Positions 16,737-24,598 of a stretch of 64,000 nt of DNA are shown here, piece after piece. The DNA lies in NCBI RefSeq assembly GCF_030656345.1, contig NZ_JAUSNR010000036.1, forward strand, positions 1 to 64,000. The letters run 5' to 3'. The translations under genes were made by a program, and so were the position numbers. Positions within the stretch are counted from its first letter, which is position 1; every line of letters begins with the position of its first letter. The notes under the pieces are model-generated. The model was given only the letters and a program-made list of their open reading frames with translations, did not search any database and was not told the origin of the DNA. Source of the DNA: Pseudotabrizicola sp. GTDB taxonomy: Bacteria; Pseudomonadota; Alphaproteobacteria; Rhodobacterales; Rhodobacteraceae.

Positions 16737-17858
16737 TCAGCTCTGGCGGTACGGCAACAGCTCGCGGGCCTGCTCTGCATAAACGCGGATGCCGTGTTGT
16801 TCCTCGGAAAGGAAGTTCGCCACGGCCGCACGCAGACCGGGGTGGCGGAGGTAGTGCCAGGAGTGGGTGATAACGGGCTCGAAGCCGCGAATCAGTTTGT
16901 GCTCGCCCTGGGCGCCGGCGTCGAAGCGTTGCAGGCCAGCGCCGATGGCAAAGTCCATGCCCTGATAGAAGCAGGTCTCGAAGTGCAGCCGGTCGAACTC
17001 TGCCAGGCAACCCCAGTAGCGCCCATACAGGCTGTCGCCGCCGACCAGGCTAAAGGCCATGGCCAGCGGTCTACCGACCTGATGGGCGAGTACCACGCGG
17101 ATCATCTCGGGCATGCGCTCGGCCAGCAGGCTGAAGAAGGCGCGCGTCAGGTAGGGTGACTGGCCGCGCACGCGGTAAGTGTTGGCGTAACACAGGTAGA
17201 CGAAATCCCACTCCAGCTCACTGAGCTGATGGCCCTCACGCCAGTCAAATTCGATGCCCAGCCCCGCCACTTGCTCGCGCTCTTTGCGCATCTGCTTGCG
17301 CTTGCGCGAACTGAGTGCATCGAGAAAATCCTGAAAGTCCCGATAGCTGCGGTTGCGCCAGTGAAACTGGCACCCCAGGCGCTGCAACCAACCGTCGCGG
17401 CCCTGCAGCAGGTCATTCTCGGCCTCGGTGGTGAAGTTGATATGCAGGCTCGACAGACCTTGTTGTTCCAGGCCAGCGCTCAGGCCATCGAGCAGTTGCC
17501 CGGCGGCCAGTGGCTCACCCAGCAGGCGCTGACCCGTGACAGGCGAAAAGGGAATCGCGCCAAGCAGCTTGGGGTAATAGTCGATGCCGGCGCGGTGGCA
17601 GGCATCCGCCCAGCCGTGATCGAACACGTACTCACCATAGGAATGGCTTTTCACGTAGCCCGGCATGGCCGCCAGCAGTTGGCCTTGCTCGCCGAGTAGA
17701 GCCGCATGGGCCGGCTGCCAGCCACTGCGCCCGCCAACACTGCCACTGTCCTCCAGCGCCGAGAGAAAAGCATGGCGCAAGAAAGGCTGCGCATCAGTCA
17801 GCAGAGCATCCCACTGACTGGCGGCAATTTCATGGATGGCATTCAGGCGGGTCAGCAA
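16737..17858 (-). CDS. GNAT-fold acyltransferase (COG3146, FemAB-like)
   Basis: 373-residue protein of the COG3146/DUF482 group, whose two GNAT-like halves resemble FemAB peptidyl transferases. Recognisable parts are HAFLSALEDSGSVG at the N-terminus, RKRKQMRKEREQVAGLGIEFDW, YLTRAFFSLLAERMPEMIRVVLA and the C-terminal LIRGFEPVITHSWHYLRHPGLRAAV. The donor and acceptor are unknown. The full length is present, although the 3' end abuts a REP sequence. Confidence 0.8.
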   Translation of the reverse strand: MLTRLNAIHEIAASQWDALLTDAQPFLRHAFLSALEDSGSVGGRSGWQPAHAALLGEQGQLLAAMPGYVKSHSYGEYVFDHGWADACHRAGIDYYPKLLGAIPFSPVTGQRLLGEPLAAGQLLDGLSAGLEQQGLSSLHINFTTEAENDLLQGRDGWLQRLGCQFHWRNRSYRDFQDFLDALSSRKRKQMRKEREQVAGLGIEFDWREGHQLSELEWDFVYLCYANTYRVRGQSPYLTRAFFSLLAERMPEMIRVVLAHQVGRPLAMAFSLVGGDSLYGRYWGCLAEFDRLHFETCFYQGMDFAIGAGLQRFDAGAQGEHKLIRGFEPVITHSWHYLRHPGLRAAVANFLSEEQHGIRVYAEQARELLPYRQS

Positions 17859-18026
17859 TCTCGGCTGCTCAGTGCGGTGGCTAAGGCGGCACTATAGCTG
17901 CAAAGCTCGGTGGCCAGACAGCCGGAGATACCTGCTACAGACCCGCGCCAATCGATACGAAATGGTCATCACTCTGTAACCAAGCACGGCGAAACTCTCT
18001 TGCCAACTTCCTAGGGAGGGAATTCG

Positions 18027-18596
18027 ATGTCCGCCAAAACAACCATTAAACCTTTATCCATTGCCTTGCTCGCAGCCTGCATCAGCGCATGCAGCAGCTA
18101 TTCGACGGCCCCTGCTGCAAAGGCTGAAGCCAGCCTGAACAACGAAGACTGGTACCAGGTGCGTACCGAGGAGAAGCTGTTCCTGTTCGATGACTACAAG
18201 GTCTATCGCGACTTTCTAGTCAGCGGCAATGCACCGGTCATCAAAGACCTGGGCGAGAAGGACAAGTACGGCCAGGAAATTGTTCTGGCCCTGCGCGCTG
18301 ACGATGCCGAGAAAAAGCTGGATGACGTTTCCGCCTACCGCTTCCTGCGCCAAAACATGCCACCAGCCAGTAAGTTCTATGGTGAAATCCGCCAGGACGG
18401 CATGATCTTCGTCGGCCAGCGTTACGGCGACATGATCGACCTGAACAATATCGGCGAACCGATCTTTCGTCACACCGAGATCGCCAGCGGCCCGAAGGGC
18501 GAGCGCGTGATCTACTTGATGCAAAAAGAAGAAAAGAAGCCGGAGTCACTGATCAAACAGTTCCAGCAGAACTACGGCATCACCCCCGCCAGCTGA
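18027..18596 (+). CDS. Hypothetical lipoprotein
   Basis: 189 residues with a lipoprotein signal peptide: basic start MSAKTTIKP, hydrophobic core and lipobox-like ISAC (Cys22). The mature part contains EEKLFLFDDYKVYRDFLVSG and QEIVLALRADDAEKK and has no recognised domain. It is probably anchored to the outer membrane. TAGGGAGGG stands before the ATG, and a strong hairpin follows. Confidence 0.75.
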   Translation: MSAKTTIKPLSIALLAACISACSSYSTAPAAKAEASLNNEDWYQVRTEEKLFLFDDYKVYRDFLVSGNAPVIKDLGEKDKYGQEIVLALRADDAEKKLDDVSAYRFLRQNMPPASKFYGEIRQDGMIFVGQRYGDMIDLNNIGEPIFRHTEIASGPKGERVIYLMQKEEKKPESLIKQFQQNYGITPAS

Positions 18597-18606
18597 TGCT
18601 GGCCAA

Positions 18607-18633
18607 CTTGGCAGCGGGCAATCCGCTGCCAAG
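18607..18633 (+). terminator. Hairpin after lipoprotein gene
   Basis: Perfect 11-bp stem CTTGGCAGCGG (18607-18617) with CCGCTGCCAAG (18623-18633), loop GCAAT, 10 bases past the stop. The T-run is weak. Confidence 0.65.
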
Positions 18634-19309
18634 CCTTCACAGCCACTCCTGCAGCACAATCCCCCGCTCCGATAACACGCCCTCTTATTCCATGCCCACG
18701 GCTGTGCCCTGAAATAACCTTGCCCCTATTGGGCACCAAACAAGGTTGCGGCAATTTCTCGGCAAGCTGGTCAGTCGCACAGTGCGATCAATGATGAGCA
18801 GCGTCCGCTTGGCCTGAATGGCGTAGCGTATCGGGGCACAAGCCGGCAAGAGCAGCTATGCGCAGGGCACTGCACTCGACGTGCAGCGCATACCTTGTGG
18901 CTAGGGGGTGCCGGTCTCTCCTAACGCGCGTTCTGGATTGCCTAAACACAGGCGCTCAGGTGCCACGCTCAGTCTGTTCTATCGCGACCAGTGGCGGCGG
19001 CTTTTGCGCCGACAGACCAACGCCTTACCGCAGTGGCAGTCGCTCGGCCCCTGATAGTTGCTCTAAAACCTTCGATGTATAGAGCCACAATTACCAGCGC
19101 ACCGCGAAACTGCTGATAGCGCTCGCGCGACAGCCCCCTCGACCACAGTCGTATGCTCATAAAAACGCTCTGTACCTGTTTATTACCTATTGCATGCCAT
19201 GGGCCGCGTGCAGCGTGCGCACCACGCAGGGCTCGTCCGGGCAGTTGGATCGTGCGCGTTCTGCTGAGTCATCCCGAACAGCTATACGGTGCATGAATCG
19301 CGGTAAAAC
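18634..19309. other. Gene-free stretch, possibly degraded DNA
   Basis: About 680 bases without a convincing coding region. Two short open frames (plus 18858-19082 and minus 18969-19160) have no ribosome site or recognisable family. The minus one reads LSRERYQQFRGALVIVALYIEG and might be a relic. Base composition is more even than in neighbouring genes. No tRNA or structured RNA was recognised. Confidence 0.5.
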
Positions 19310-19474
19310 GTAGGGTGGGTTAGGCGCGAACCGGGATCAGGCAAACACCACCGACTTTCAACGCGCCGTAACCCACCATGGCGGTCTACCGGCAAACCGC
19401 AATGGTGGGTTACGCGGCGCCCGAATTGCGTGGTGCCGGCCATCACAAGCCTCAGCGCCACTAACCCACCCTAC
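19310..19474. repeat. Nested inverted-repeat element
   Basis: The outer arms are GTAGGGTGGGTTAGGCGC (19310-19327) and GCGCCACTAACCCACCCTAC (19455-19474). The inner arms are CGCGCCGTAACCCACCAT (19362-19379) and its near reverse complement at 19402-19420. The whole can form a cruciform of about 165 bases. GGGTGGGTTA-type repeats recur between genes in many Pseudomonas genomes, and a related GTAGGGTGGATC pair occurs at 31165-31251. Confidence 0.75.
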
Positions 19475-19517
19475 ACAAGCAGCCTGCAACACAGTTTTGG
19501 TACAGAGCCTTTTTTAT

Positions 19518-20822
19518 GGTTCTTCGCGGGATCGTGGGAAAGAGAGGATTGACAGTCAGGGATGCAGGTAAATTGGCAGTCGCCAAACACACCAACCCCT
19601 GCACCCTGCTGTCACCATGCATCCTATTGATCTTGCCGCTTTCTGGCCAGGCTACGCTGTCGTAGCCAGCCGCCAATACGCCGAAAACAACCTAACGCTC
19701 ACCCTGGAGCCACTCGCCTCTGCACTGCCGCGTTGTGGACGCTGCCTTGAACCTAGCCCCCTGATCCATGATCGGCGTATCCGCTATGTGCGTGATCGTG
19801 ATCTGTTCGATCAGCGCGTCCAATTGCAGGTGCCTGTGCGCCGCGTGGACTGCCTGAGCTGTGGTCGCGCTCCCGAGCGGATTGACTGGTTGGAACCCTC
19901 ATCACGCCTGACGCGTAGGCTGCGCGCATGGGTCGAAATGTTGCTGCAGATGCTGCCAATCAGCCATATCAGCCGACTCACTGGGCTGCACTGGCACACG
20001 ATCAAGGACATCGATAAGCGCCGCTTGCAAGCCAGCGTAGGGGCATTCGAGCCAGGTAATGTCCGGCGCTTGGTGATGGATGAGTTTGCCTTGCACAAGG
20101 GGCACCGCTACGCCACGGTCATCATGGATGCCGAGCGCACGCGCGTGCTGTGGGTCGGCAAGGGCAACAGCCGTGAGGCCATACGCCCGTTCTTCGAGTT
20201 GCTTGGCGAGCGTTGCCGGCAAATCGAAGCAGTGGCGATGGACATGAACACCGCCTTCGATCTGGAAGTGAAACAGCACTGCCCTCAGGCCGAAGTGGTG
20301 TACGACCTGTTCCATGTCGTGGCGCGTTATGGTCGCGACGTGATTGACCGAATCCGGGTCGACCAGGCCAACGCGCTGAGCCATGACAAGCCCGCCCGCA
20401 AAGTGGTCAAACAGAGTCGTTGGCTGCTCCTGCGTAACCGGGACAACCTCAAAGATGAGCAGGCGGTGCAGTTGCAGGAGCTACTGGCCGCCAATCAGCC
20501 GCTGGCCACTGTTTACGTGCTCAAGGATGCCCTGAAAGAGATCTGGTATGCCCCCAGCGTGCGTGAAGGCTGGCAGCGCTGGAGGACCTGGTTGCGCCAT
20601 GCGCGGGACAGTGATCTGCCACCACTGCAGCGCTTTGCCCGAAACCTCAAACGCTATGCCCGAGGAATCCTCGCCAGTGCGCGCTTCCGCATGCATACCA
20701 GCCTGCTGGAAGGGGTGAACAACCGCATCAAGGTGATCAAGCGTATGGCCTATGGCTTCAGGGACTCGGACTACTTCTTCCTGAAAATCAAGGCCGCCTT
20801 CCCCGGGAAAGCGCGATGAACC
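19518..20822 (+). mobile_element. ISL3-family insertion sequence
   Basis: The element contains one transposase gene. Imperfect terminal repeats begin GGTTCTTCGCG at 19518 and, read inward from the right end, GGTTCATCGCG ending at 20822. About 16 of the first 25 bases agree. The transposase stop codon lies inside the right repeat. No clear 8-bp target duplication is visible: the left flank is T-rich and the right flank is the A-run of the adjoining terminator. It abuts the terminator of the SDR operon. Confidence 0.75.
19617..20819 (+). CDS. ISL3-family transposase
   Basis: 400 residues, full length for the family. An N-terminal zinc finger is formed by Cys40-Cys43 and Cys79-Cys82 (CGRC and CLSC), followed by a helix-turn-helix (LPISHISRLTGLHWHTIKDIDKR). 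The DDE catalytic core has its Asp residues in VMDEFALHKGH and AVAMDMNTAF and its Glu in LLEGVNNRIKVIKR. VYDLFHVVARYG is typical of ISL3. No frameshift or stop interrupts it, so the copy may be active. Confidence 0.93.
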   Translation: MHPIDLAAFWPGYAVVASRQYAENNLTLTLEPLASALPRCGRCLEPSPLIHDRRIRYVRDRDLFDQRVQLQVPVRRVDCLSCGRAPERIDWLEPSSRLTRRLRAWVEMLLQMLPISHISRLTGLHWHTIKDIDKRRLQASVGAFEPGNVRRLVMDEFALHKGHRYATVIMDAERTRVLWVGKGNSREAIRPFFELLGERCRQIEAVAMDMNTAFDLEVKQHCPQAEVVYDLFHVVARYGRDVIDRIRVDQANALSHDKPARKVVKQSRWLLLRNRDNLKDEQAVQLQELLAANQPLATVYVLKDALKEIWYAPSVREGWQRWRTWLRHARDSDLPPLQRFARNLKRYARGILASARFRMHTSLLEGVNNRIKVIKRMAYGFRDSDYFFLKIKAAFPGKAR

Positions 20823-20854
20823 AAAAAAGCCCCAGACACCGGCGGCGCTGGGGC
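20823..20854 (-). terminator. Rho-independent terminator of the BVMO-SDR operon
   Basis: On the minus strand: GCCCCAG, loop, CTGGGGC, then TTTTTT (stem arms at 20848-20854 and 20829-20835, A-run at 20823-20828 on the plus strand). It lies 16 bases after the SDR stop. The IS right end touches its T-run. Confidence 0.8.
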
Positions 20855-20869
20855 TTGTGGGTTGGCCGG

Positions 20870-21754
20870 TTACTCCACGGCAGCTTGGGCTTTCTTGCTT
20901 GAGCCTTTTGGCGCAAAGCGGGCGGCTAGGCGCATGGAGGCGGTTACCAGGCGTTGGTAGAAGGCTGGAAACAGGCGCTGCATGCCATCCAGGGCGTAGG
21001 CATCCGGGCCGATCAGGATGCGCCTCTTGTTTGCCAATGCGCCGTTGATGATCACCTGGGCAGCTTTCTCCGGCGTGGTGCGCAGCAACTGGTCGTTGAA
21101 CTGCTGGCGTGCCTTATCAGCATCCTGACCGGTGACGCTGCTCAGGCTGGCGTTCATCCGCGCGGTCTTGGCGATATTGGTCTTGATCCCGCCGGGGTGC
21201 ACGCAGCTGGCCGATACGCCGCAATCGGCCATGTCCAGCTCCTGGCGTAGCGCCTCGGTAAAGCCGCGCACGGCGAATTTGCTGGCGTTGTAGGCGCTCA
21301 TGCCCGGTTGAGCGAACAGACCAAACACGCTGGAAACGTTGACGATATGGCCCTGACCGCTGGCCTTGATATGCGGTAGGAAGGCTTTGGTGCCATTGAC
21401 CACGCCCCAGAAGTTGATGTTCATGATCCACTCGTAGTCGGCGTAGTCATTGCCTTCCACGGTGCCGCCCTGGGCTACGCCGGCGTTGTTGAAGATCGCG
21501 TTGACCCGGCCGAACTCGGCCACCACCTGGTCCGCCCAGGCATGCACCGCTTCACGGTCGGCAACGTTGACCAGGGTTTCGCTGACCTGCACACCGAGCT
21601 TGCGCGCCTGGGCGGCGGTTTCCGCCAGGCCTTCAGCATTCACATCGGAGAGCGCTAACTGGCAACCCTGGCGGGCCAGACCGAAGGCCAGGGCGCGGCC
21701 GATGCCGGAACCGGCGCCGGTGATGGCGGCTACCTTGTTTTCAAACGACTTCAT
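20870..21754 (-). CDS. Short-chain dehydrogenase/reductase
   Basis: 294-residue SDR. Cofactor motif TGAGSGIGRALAFGLA, NNAG motif IFNNAGVAQGG, catalytic Ser in VNVSSVFG and Tyr-xxx-Lys in YNASKFAVRGF are all present. It probably oxidises or reduces a hydroxyl/keto group with NAD(P). Its ATG overlaps the stop of the monooxygenase gene (ATGA), so translation is coupled and the two likely act in one pathway (alcohol to ketone, then ketone to ester). It ends near a strong terminator. Confidence 0.9.
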   Translation of the reverse strand: MKSFENKVAAITGAGSGIGRALAFGLARQGCQLALSDVNAEGLAETAAQARKLGVQVSETLVNVADREAVHAWADQVVAEFGRVNAIFNNAGVAQGGTVEGNDYADYEWIMNINFWGVVNGTKAFLPHIKASGQGHIVNVSSVFGLFAQPGMSAYNASKFAVRGFTEALRQELDMADCGVSASCVHPGGIKTNIAKTARMNASLSSVTGQDADKARQQFNDQLLRTTPEKAAQVIINGALANKRRILIGPDAYALDGMQRLFPAFYQRLVTASMRLAARFAPKGSSKKAQAAVE

Positions 21755-23304
21755 GCGCTGGCCTCCTGGGCAGTCAACTGGATAGCGCTGTTCTGCGCCG
21801 GGTGTGCCGCGTGTTTACGGCTGAAATGATAGGCCGCTGGGTCAAAGTTGCGCGTCAGCAGACGGAAGCGCCAGGTAAAGCCCGGCCATACCGTGCAGTT
21901 GCGGCCACTGACCGGATGCAGGTACCAGCTGGTGCAGCCGCCGGCATTCCACACGGTGTTGCCCAGGCTGCCCTGCAGCTTGCCGTTGAATTTATCCTGC
22001 ACCGCCTGTTTGACTTCCAGGCTTTGCAATTCTTGCTCACCAACCAGCTTGAGCGCGCCAAGCACGTAATGGATCTGCGACTCGATCATATAGACCATCG
22101 AGTTGTGGCCCAGACCGGTGTTTGGCCCCATCAGGAAGAACAGGTTGGGGAAACCGGCAGTGAGTGTGCCTTTGTAGGCCTGCGGGCCTTCCGGCCAGGT
22201 GTCGAGCAGGTCGACGCCGCCACGGCCAAACACCACGCCACGTGGCAATGGGTCGCTTGGGGTGAAGCCGGTGCCGAAGATGATCGCGTCAATCTCGCGC
22301 TCTTTGCCATCCACGGTGCGGATGCTGCCGCTGCGGATTTCCTCGATGCCGTCGGTGATCAGGTCGACGTTGGGCTGGGTCAGCGCCGGGAAGTAATCGT
22401 TGGAGATCAGCACGCGTTTGCAGCCCATCAGATAATCCGGGGTGACCTTGGCGCGCAGGACCGGGTCCTTGATCTGCTTGTTGATATACCACTTGCCGAC
22501 CTTCTGGGCGATGGTCATCACCTTGGGCAGCATGGCAAAGCCGATCACCCGGCTTTCCAGCAGGGCGTAGATGGTGCCGCGCCAGAGTTTTTGCAGCAGC
22601 GGGAAGCGCTTGAAGCGGTTGCGTTCACGCTCGCTGATAGCGCGGTCTGGCTTGGGCATGATCCACGGCGCGGTGCGCTGGTACAGATCGAGCTGGCTGA
22701 CCTGCTTCTGAATCTGCGGCACGAACTGGATCGACGAGGCGCCGGTGCCGATCACCGCAATGCGTTTGCCGGTGAGGTCGTAGCTGTGATCCCACTGCTG
22801 CGAGTGGAAGACCTTGCCGGTGAAGTCGCCCAGGCCCTTGAGCGCCGGAATCGATGGGGTGGACAGCGCACCCATGCCGGAGACCACAAACTGCGCGGTG
22901 TAGCTGTTGCCGGCGCGGTCACTGATCTGCCACAGCTCCTGCTGCTCATCCCAGGCCAGGCGGGTGATCTCGGTGTTCAGCTGAGTGTGATTCTGCAGGC
23001 GGTACTTGCTCCAGCAGCCTTCCAGGTAACCCTGGATTTCTGGCTGCTTGGCAAACATGCGCGTCCAGTTGGGGTTCTGCTCGAACGAAAAGGAATACAG
23101 ATGCGATTGCACGTCACAGCCACAGCCCGGGTAATTGTTCACCCGCCAGGTGCCGCCGACGCCGGCTTCTTTCTCGAACAGCAGGAAGTCATGTTCACCG
23201 GCCTGCTTCAGGCGGATGGCCATGCCCAGGCCGGAGAAGCCCGTACCGATAATGGCGACCTTGCAGTGGCGGGTGGCAGAAGGGGGTGAGACGGGTGCAT
23301 TCAT
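21751..23304 (-). CDS. Flavin-dependent Baeyer-Villiger-type monooxygenase
   Basis: 517 residues. The FAD site is VAIIGTGFSGLGMAIRL near residues 17-33, and the NADPH site is IAVIGTGASSIQFVPQI. Between them is FTGKVFHSQQWDH, which fits the type I Baeyer-Villiger fingerprint FxGxxxHxxxW. Other marks are IIFGTGF and FLMGPNTGLGHNSMVYMIE. It should insert oxygen into a ketone using NADPH and O2. The ATG at 23304 follows AGGAG. A longer frame to 23400 crosses the operator. It is transcribed with the SDR and divergently from the TetR gene. Confidence 0.9.
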   Translation of the reverse strand: MNAPVSPPSATRHCKVAIIGTGFSGLGMAIRLKQAGEHDFLLFEKEAGVGGTWRVNNYPGCGCDVQSHLYSFSFEQNPNWTRMFAKQPEIQGYLEGCWSKYRLQNHTQLNTEITRLAWDEQQELWQISDRAGNSYTAQFVVSGMGALSTPSIPALKGLGDFTGKVFHSQQWDHSYDLTGKRIAVIGTGASSIQFVPQIQKQVSQLDLYQRTAPWIMPKPDRAISERERNRFKRFPLLQKLWRGTIYALLESRVIGFAMLPKVMTIAQKVGKWYINKQIKDPVLRAKVTPDYLMGCKRVLISNDYFPALTQPNVDLITDGIEEIRSGSIRTVDGKEREIDAIIFGTGFTPSDPLPRGVVFGRGGVDLLDTWPEGPQAYKGTLTAGFPNLFFLMGPNTGLGHNSMVYMIESQIHYVLGALKLVGEQELQSLEVKQAVQDKFNGKLQGSLGNTVWNAGGCTSWYLHPVSGRNCTVWPGFTWRFRLLTRNFDPAAYHFSRKHAAHPAQNSAIQLTAQEASA

Positions 23305-23334
23305 GGCCAAGCTCCTGTTATGTTTATTGCTGGC

Positions 23335-23370
23335 GTATACAGCTGTATACCAAGGTAGACAAATGTATAC
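23335..23370. promoter_or_regulatory. Palindromic operator for the TetR regulator
   Basis: GTATACAGCTGTATAC (23335-23350) is a perfect 16-base palindrome. A further ATGTATAC half-like copy lies at 23363-23370. The pair is in the 115-base gap between the divergent BVMO and TetR genes, 31 bases before the BVMO start, where a TetR protein would block both promoters. Binding by this particular regulator is inferred. Confidence 0.7.
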
Positions 23371-23419
23371 TCGCCAACAAGCAGCATTCTCACAAGCCAA
23401 CTTTTAGGTAGGGTTCGTC

Positions 23420-24142
23420 ATGCAGGCAGATGCCAGCGAGCAGCAGCCAGCCGCAGAAAAAGCCAGCGAGGCCCCAGGCAAGACCCTGTTACTGGAGGCC
23501 GCGTTACGTCTCACCTCAACCAGCCGCAGCCTGAGCAATCTGGGCCTGCGTGAGCTGGCCCGTGAGGCCGGGCTCAATCCCAATACCTTCTATAGGCACT
23601 TCAAGGATGTCGATGACCTGGGGCTGACCGTGATCCGCCAGATCTCCACCCAGCTGCGTCAACCGCTGCGCGATCTGCGCCGTGAAGCCGCTGAGCGGGC
23701 TGTGCAGTCGACTCAGGCAAGCTCGCCGATGTTGTTTGGCATCGACCTGCAACGCGGTCGGCGGGTGTGCCATGAAACCGTGCAGCTGTTCTTTGATTTC
23801 GTCGCGCAAAACCCCGAGGCCTTTATCATCGGCGTGCGCGAGCTGCATGGCGCCTCGGCCGTGCTGCGCGCGGCGCTGCAGGAGGTGATGGATGAGTTTG
23901 GCGCGGACATGGCCGAGGACATCATCGCCTTCAAGCTGCTGCCGGAAATGGTCAACCCAGCGGTGGTGCTGCAGGTGTCGAACCTGATCAGCCGCAACCT
24001 GTTCCAGCTGTCGCTGGACTATATCGGCCAACCCGAGCGGCAAGCGGCAATCTGTGCACTGGCCGAGGAGCAGGTCGTTATGCTGTTTACCGGGGCCAGC
24101 GTGTTGCAGGGGCTGGGGCAGCTCAAGTTGCCGGTGGATTAA
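23420..24142 (+). CDS. TetR-family transcriptional regulator
   Basis: 240 residues. The N-terminal helix-turn-helix is GLRELAREAGLNPNTFYRHFKDVDDL (residues about 41-66). The C-terminal ligand domain carries LFFDFVAQNPEAFIIGVRELHG and LLPEMVNPAVVLQVSNLISRNLF, resembling the FabR/DesT branch that senses acyl-CoA or acyl chains. It is divergent from the BVMO-SDR operon across the palindrome and probably represses it until a fatty or terpenoid-like substrate appears. The ligand is inferred only from family. Confidence 0.88.
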   Translation: MQADASEQQPAAEKASEAPGKTLLLEAALRLTSTSRSLSNLGLRELAREAGLNPNTFYRHFKDVDDLGLTVIRQISTQLRQPLRDLRREAAERAVQSTQASSPMLFGIDLQRGRRVCHETVQLFFDFVAQNPEAFIIGVRELHGASAVLRAALQEVMDEFGADMAEDIIAFKLLPEMVNPAVVLQVSNLISRNLFQLSLDYIGQPERQAAICALAEEQVVMLFTGASVLQGLGQLKLPVD

Positions 24143-24163
24143 ATTTCAATGGAGATCGGCAGC

Positions 24164-24562
24164 ATGGTGTCATTGCCTCTGTTCGGCGGCTGCGCGTGCG
24201 GCAGTGTGCGCTACCGCCTGGAAAGTCTGCCCACCGAGACTGGTTACTGCCATTGCCGTATCTGCCAGAAATCAGGTGCTACACCTGCCATGCCCTGGGC
24301 CATGGTGCCTGGTGCGGCACTGCATTACCTGAGTGGTGATATCGGTGTATTCCGTTCCAGCACCCGTGGAGAAAGGCGCTTCTGTCGTGATTGTGGTACT
24401 CCGTTGGAGTATCGCGAGCAGGGCCGTGAAGAGGTTGGACTCAATAGCGTGACGCTTGACCATCCCGAGTGGTTTGCGCCGCAGAAACACATTTGGTATG
24501 CGTCGCGCTTACCCTGGTTTGAGCTGGCCGACGATTTGCCGCGTTTTGCCGGGGAAGGTTGA
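24164..24562 (+). CDS. GFA-family zinc protein
   Basis: About 132 residues of the GFA/CENP-V fold, named after the glutathione-dependent formaldehyde-activating enzyme. Zinc ligands are seen in GGCACGSVRY, the following CHCRIC, and RFCRDCGTPLEY. GGAG at 24151-24154 supports the ATG at 24164 over the one at 24149. It lies 21 bases after the TetR gene on the same strand. The substrate is unknown; most family members are not proven formaldehyde enzymes. Confidence 0.82.
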   Translation: MVSLPLFGGCACGSVRYRLESLPTETGYCHCRICQKSGATPAMPWAMVPGAALHYLSGDIGVFRSSTRGERRFCRDCGTPLEYREQGREEVGLNSVTLDHPEWFAPQKHIWYASRLPWFELADDLPRFAGEG

Positions 24563-24564
24563 TG

Positions 24565-24584
24565 CGGGGGCTGCAGAGCCCCCG
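24565..24584. terminator. Bidirectional hairpin between convergent genes
   Basis: 8-bp stem CGGGGGCT (24565-24572) with AGCCCCCG (24577-24584), loop GCAG, between the GFA gene and the minus-strand PF10118 gene. Confidence 0.65.
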
Positions 24585-24598
24585 GCATCTGTCGGGTA

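Noticed and set aside
18969..19160. 63-residue minus-strand frame as a gene
   Set aside because: No ribosome site, no family match, and it lies in DNA with weak coding character.
21802..23289. 495-codon open frame opposite the monooxygenase
   Set aside because: Antisense shadow; no ribosome site and no domain.
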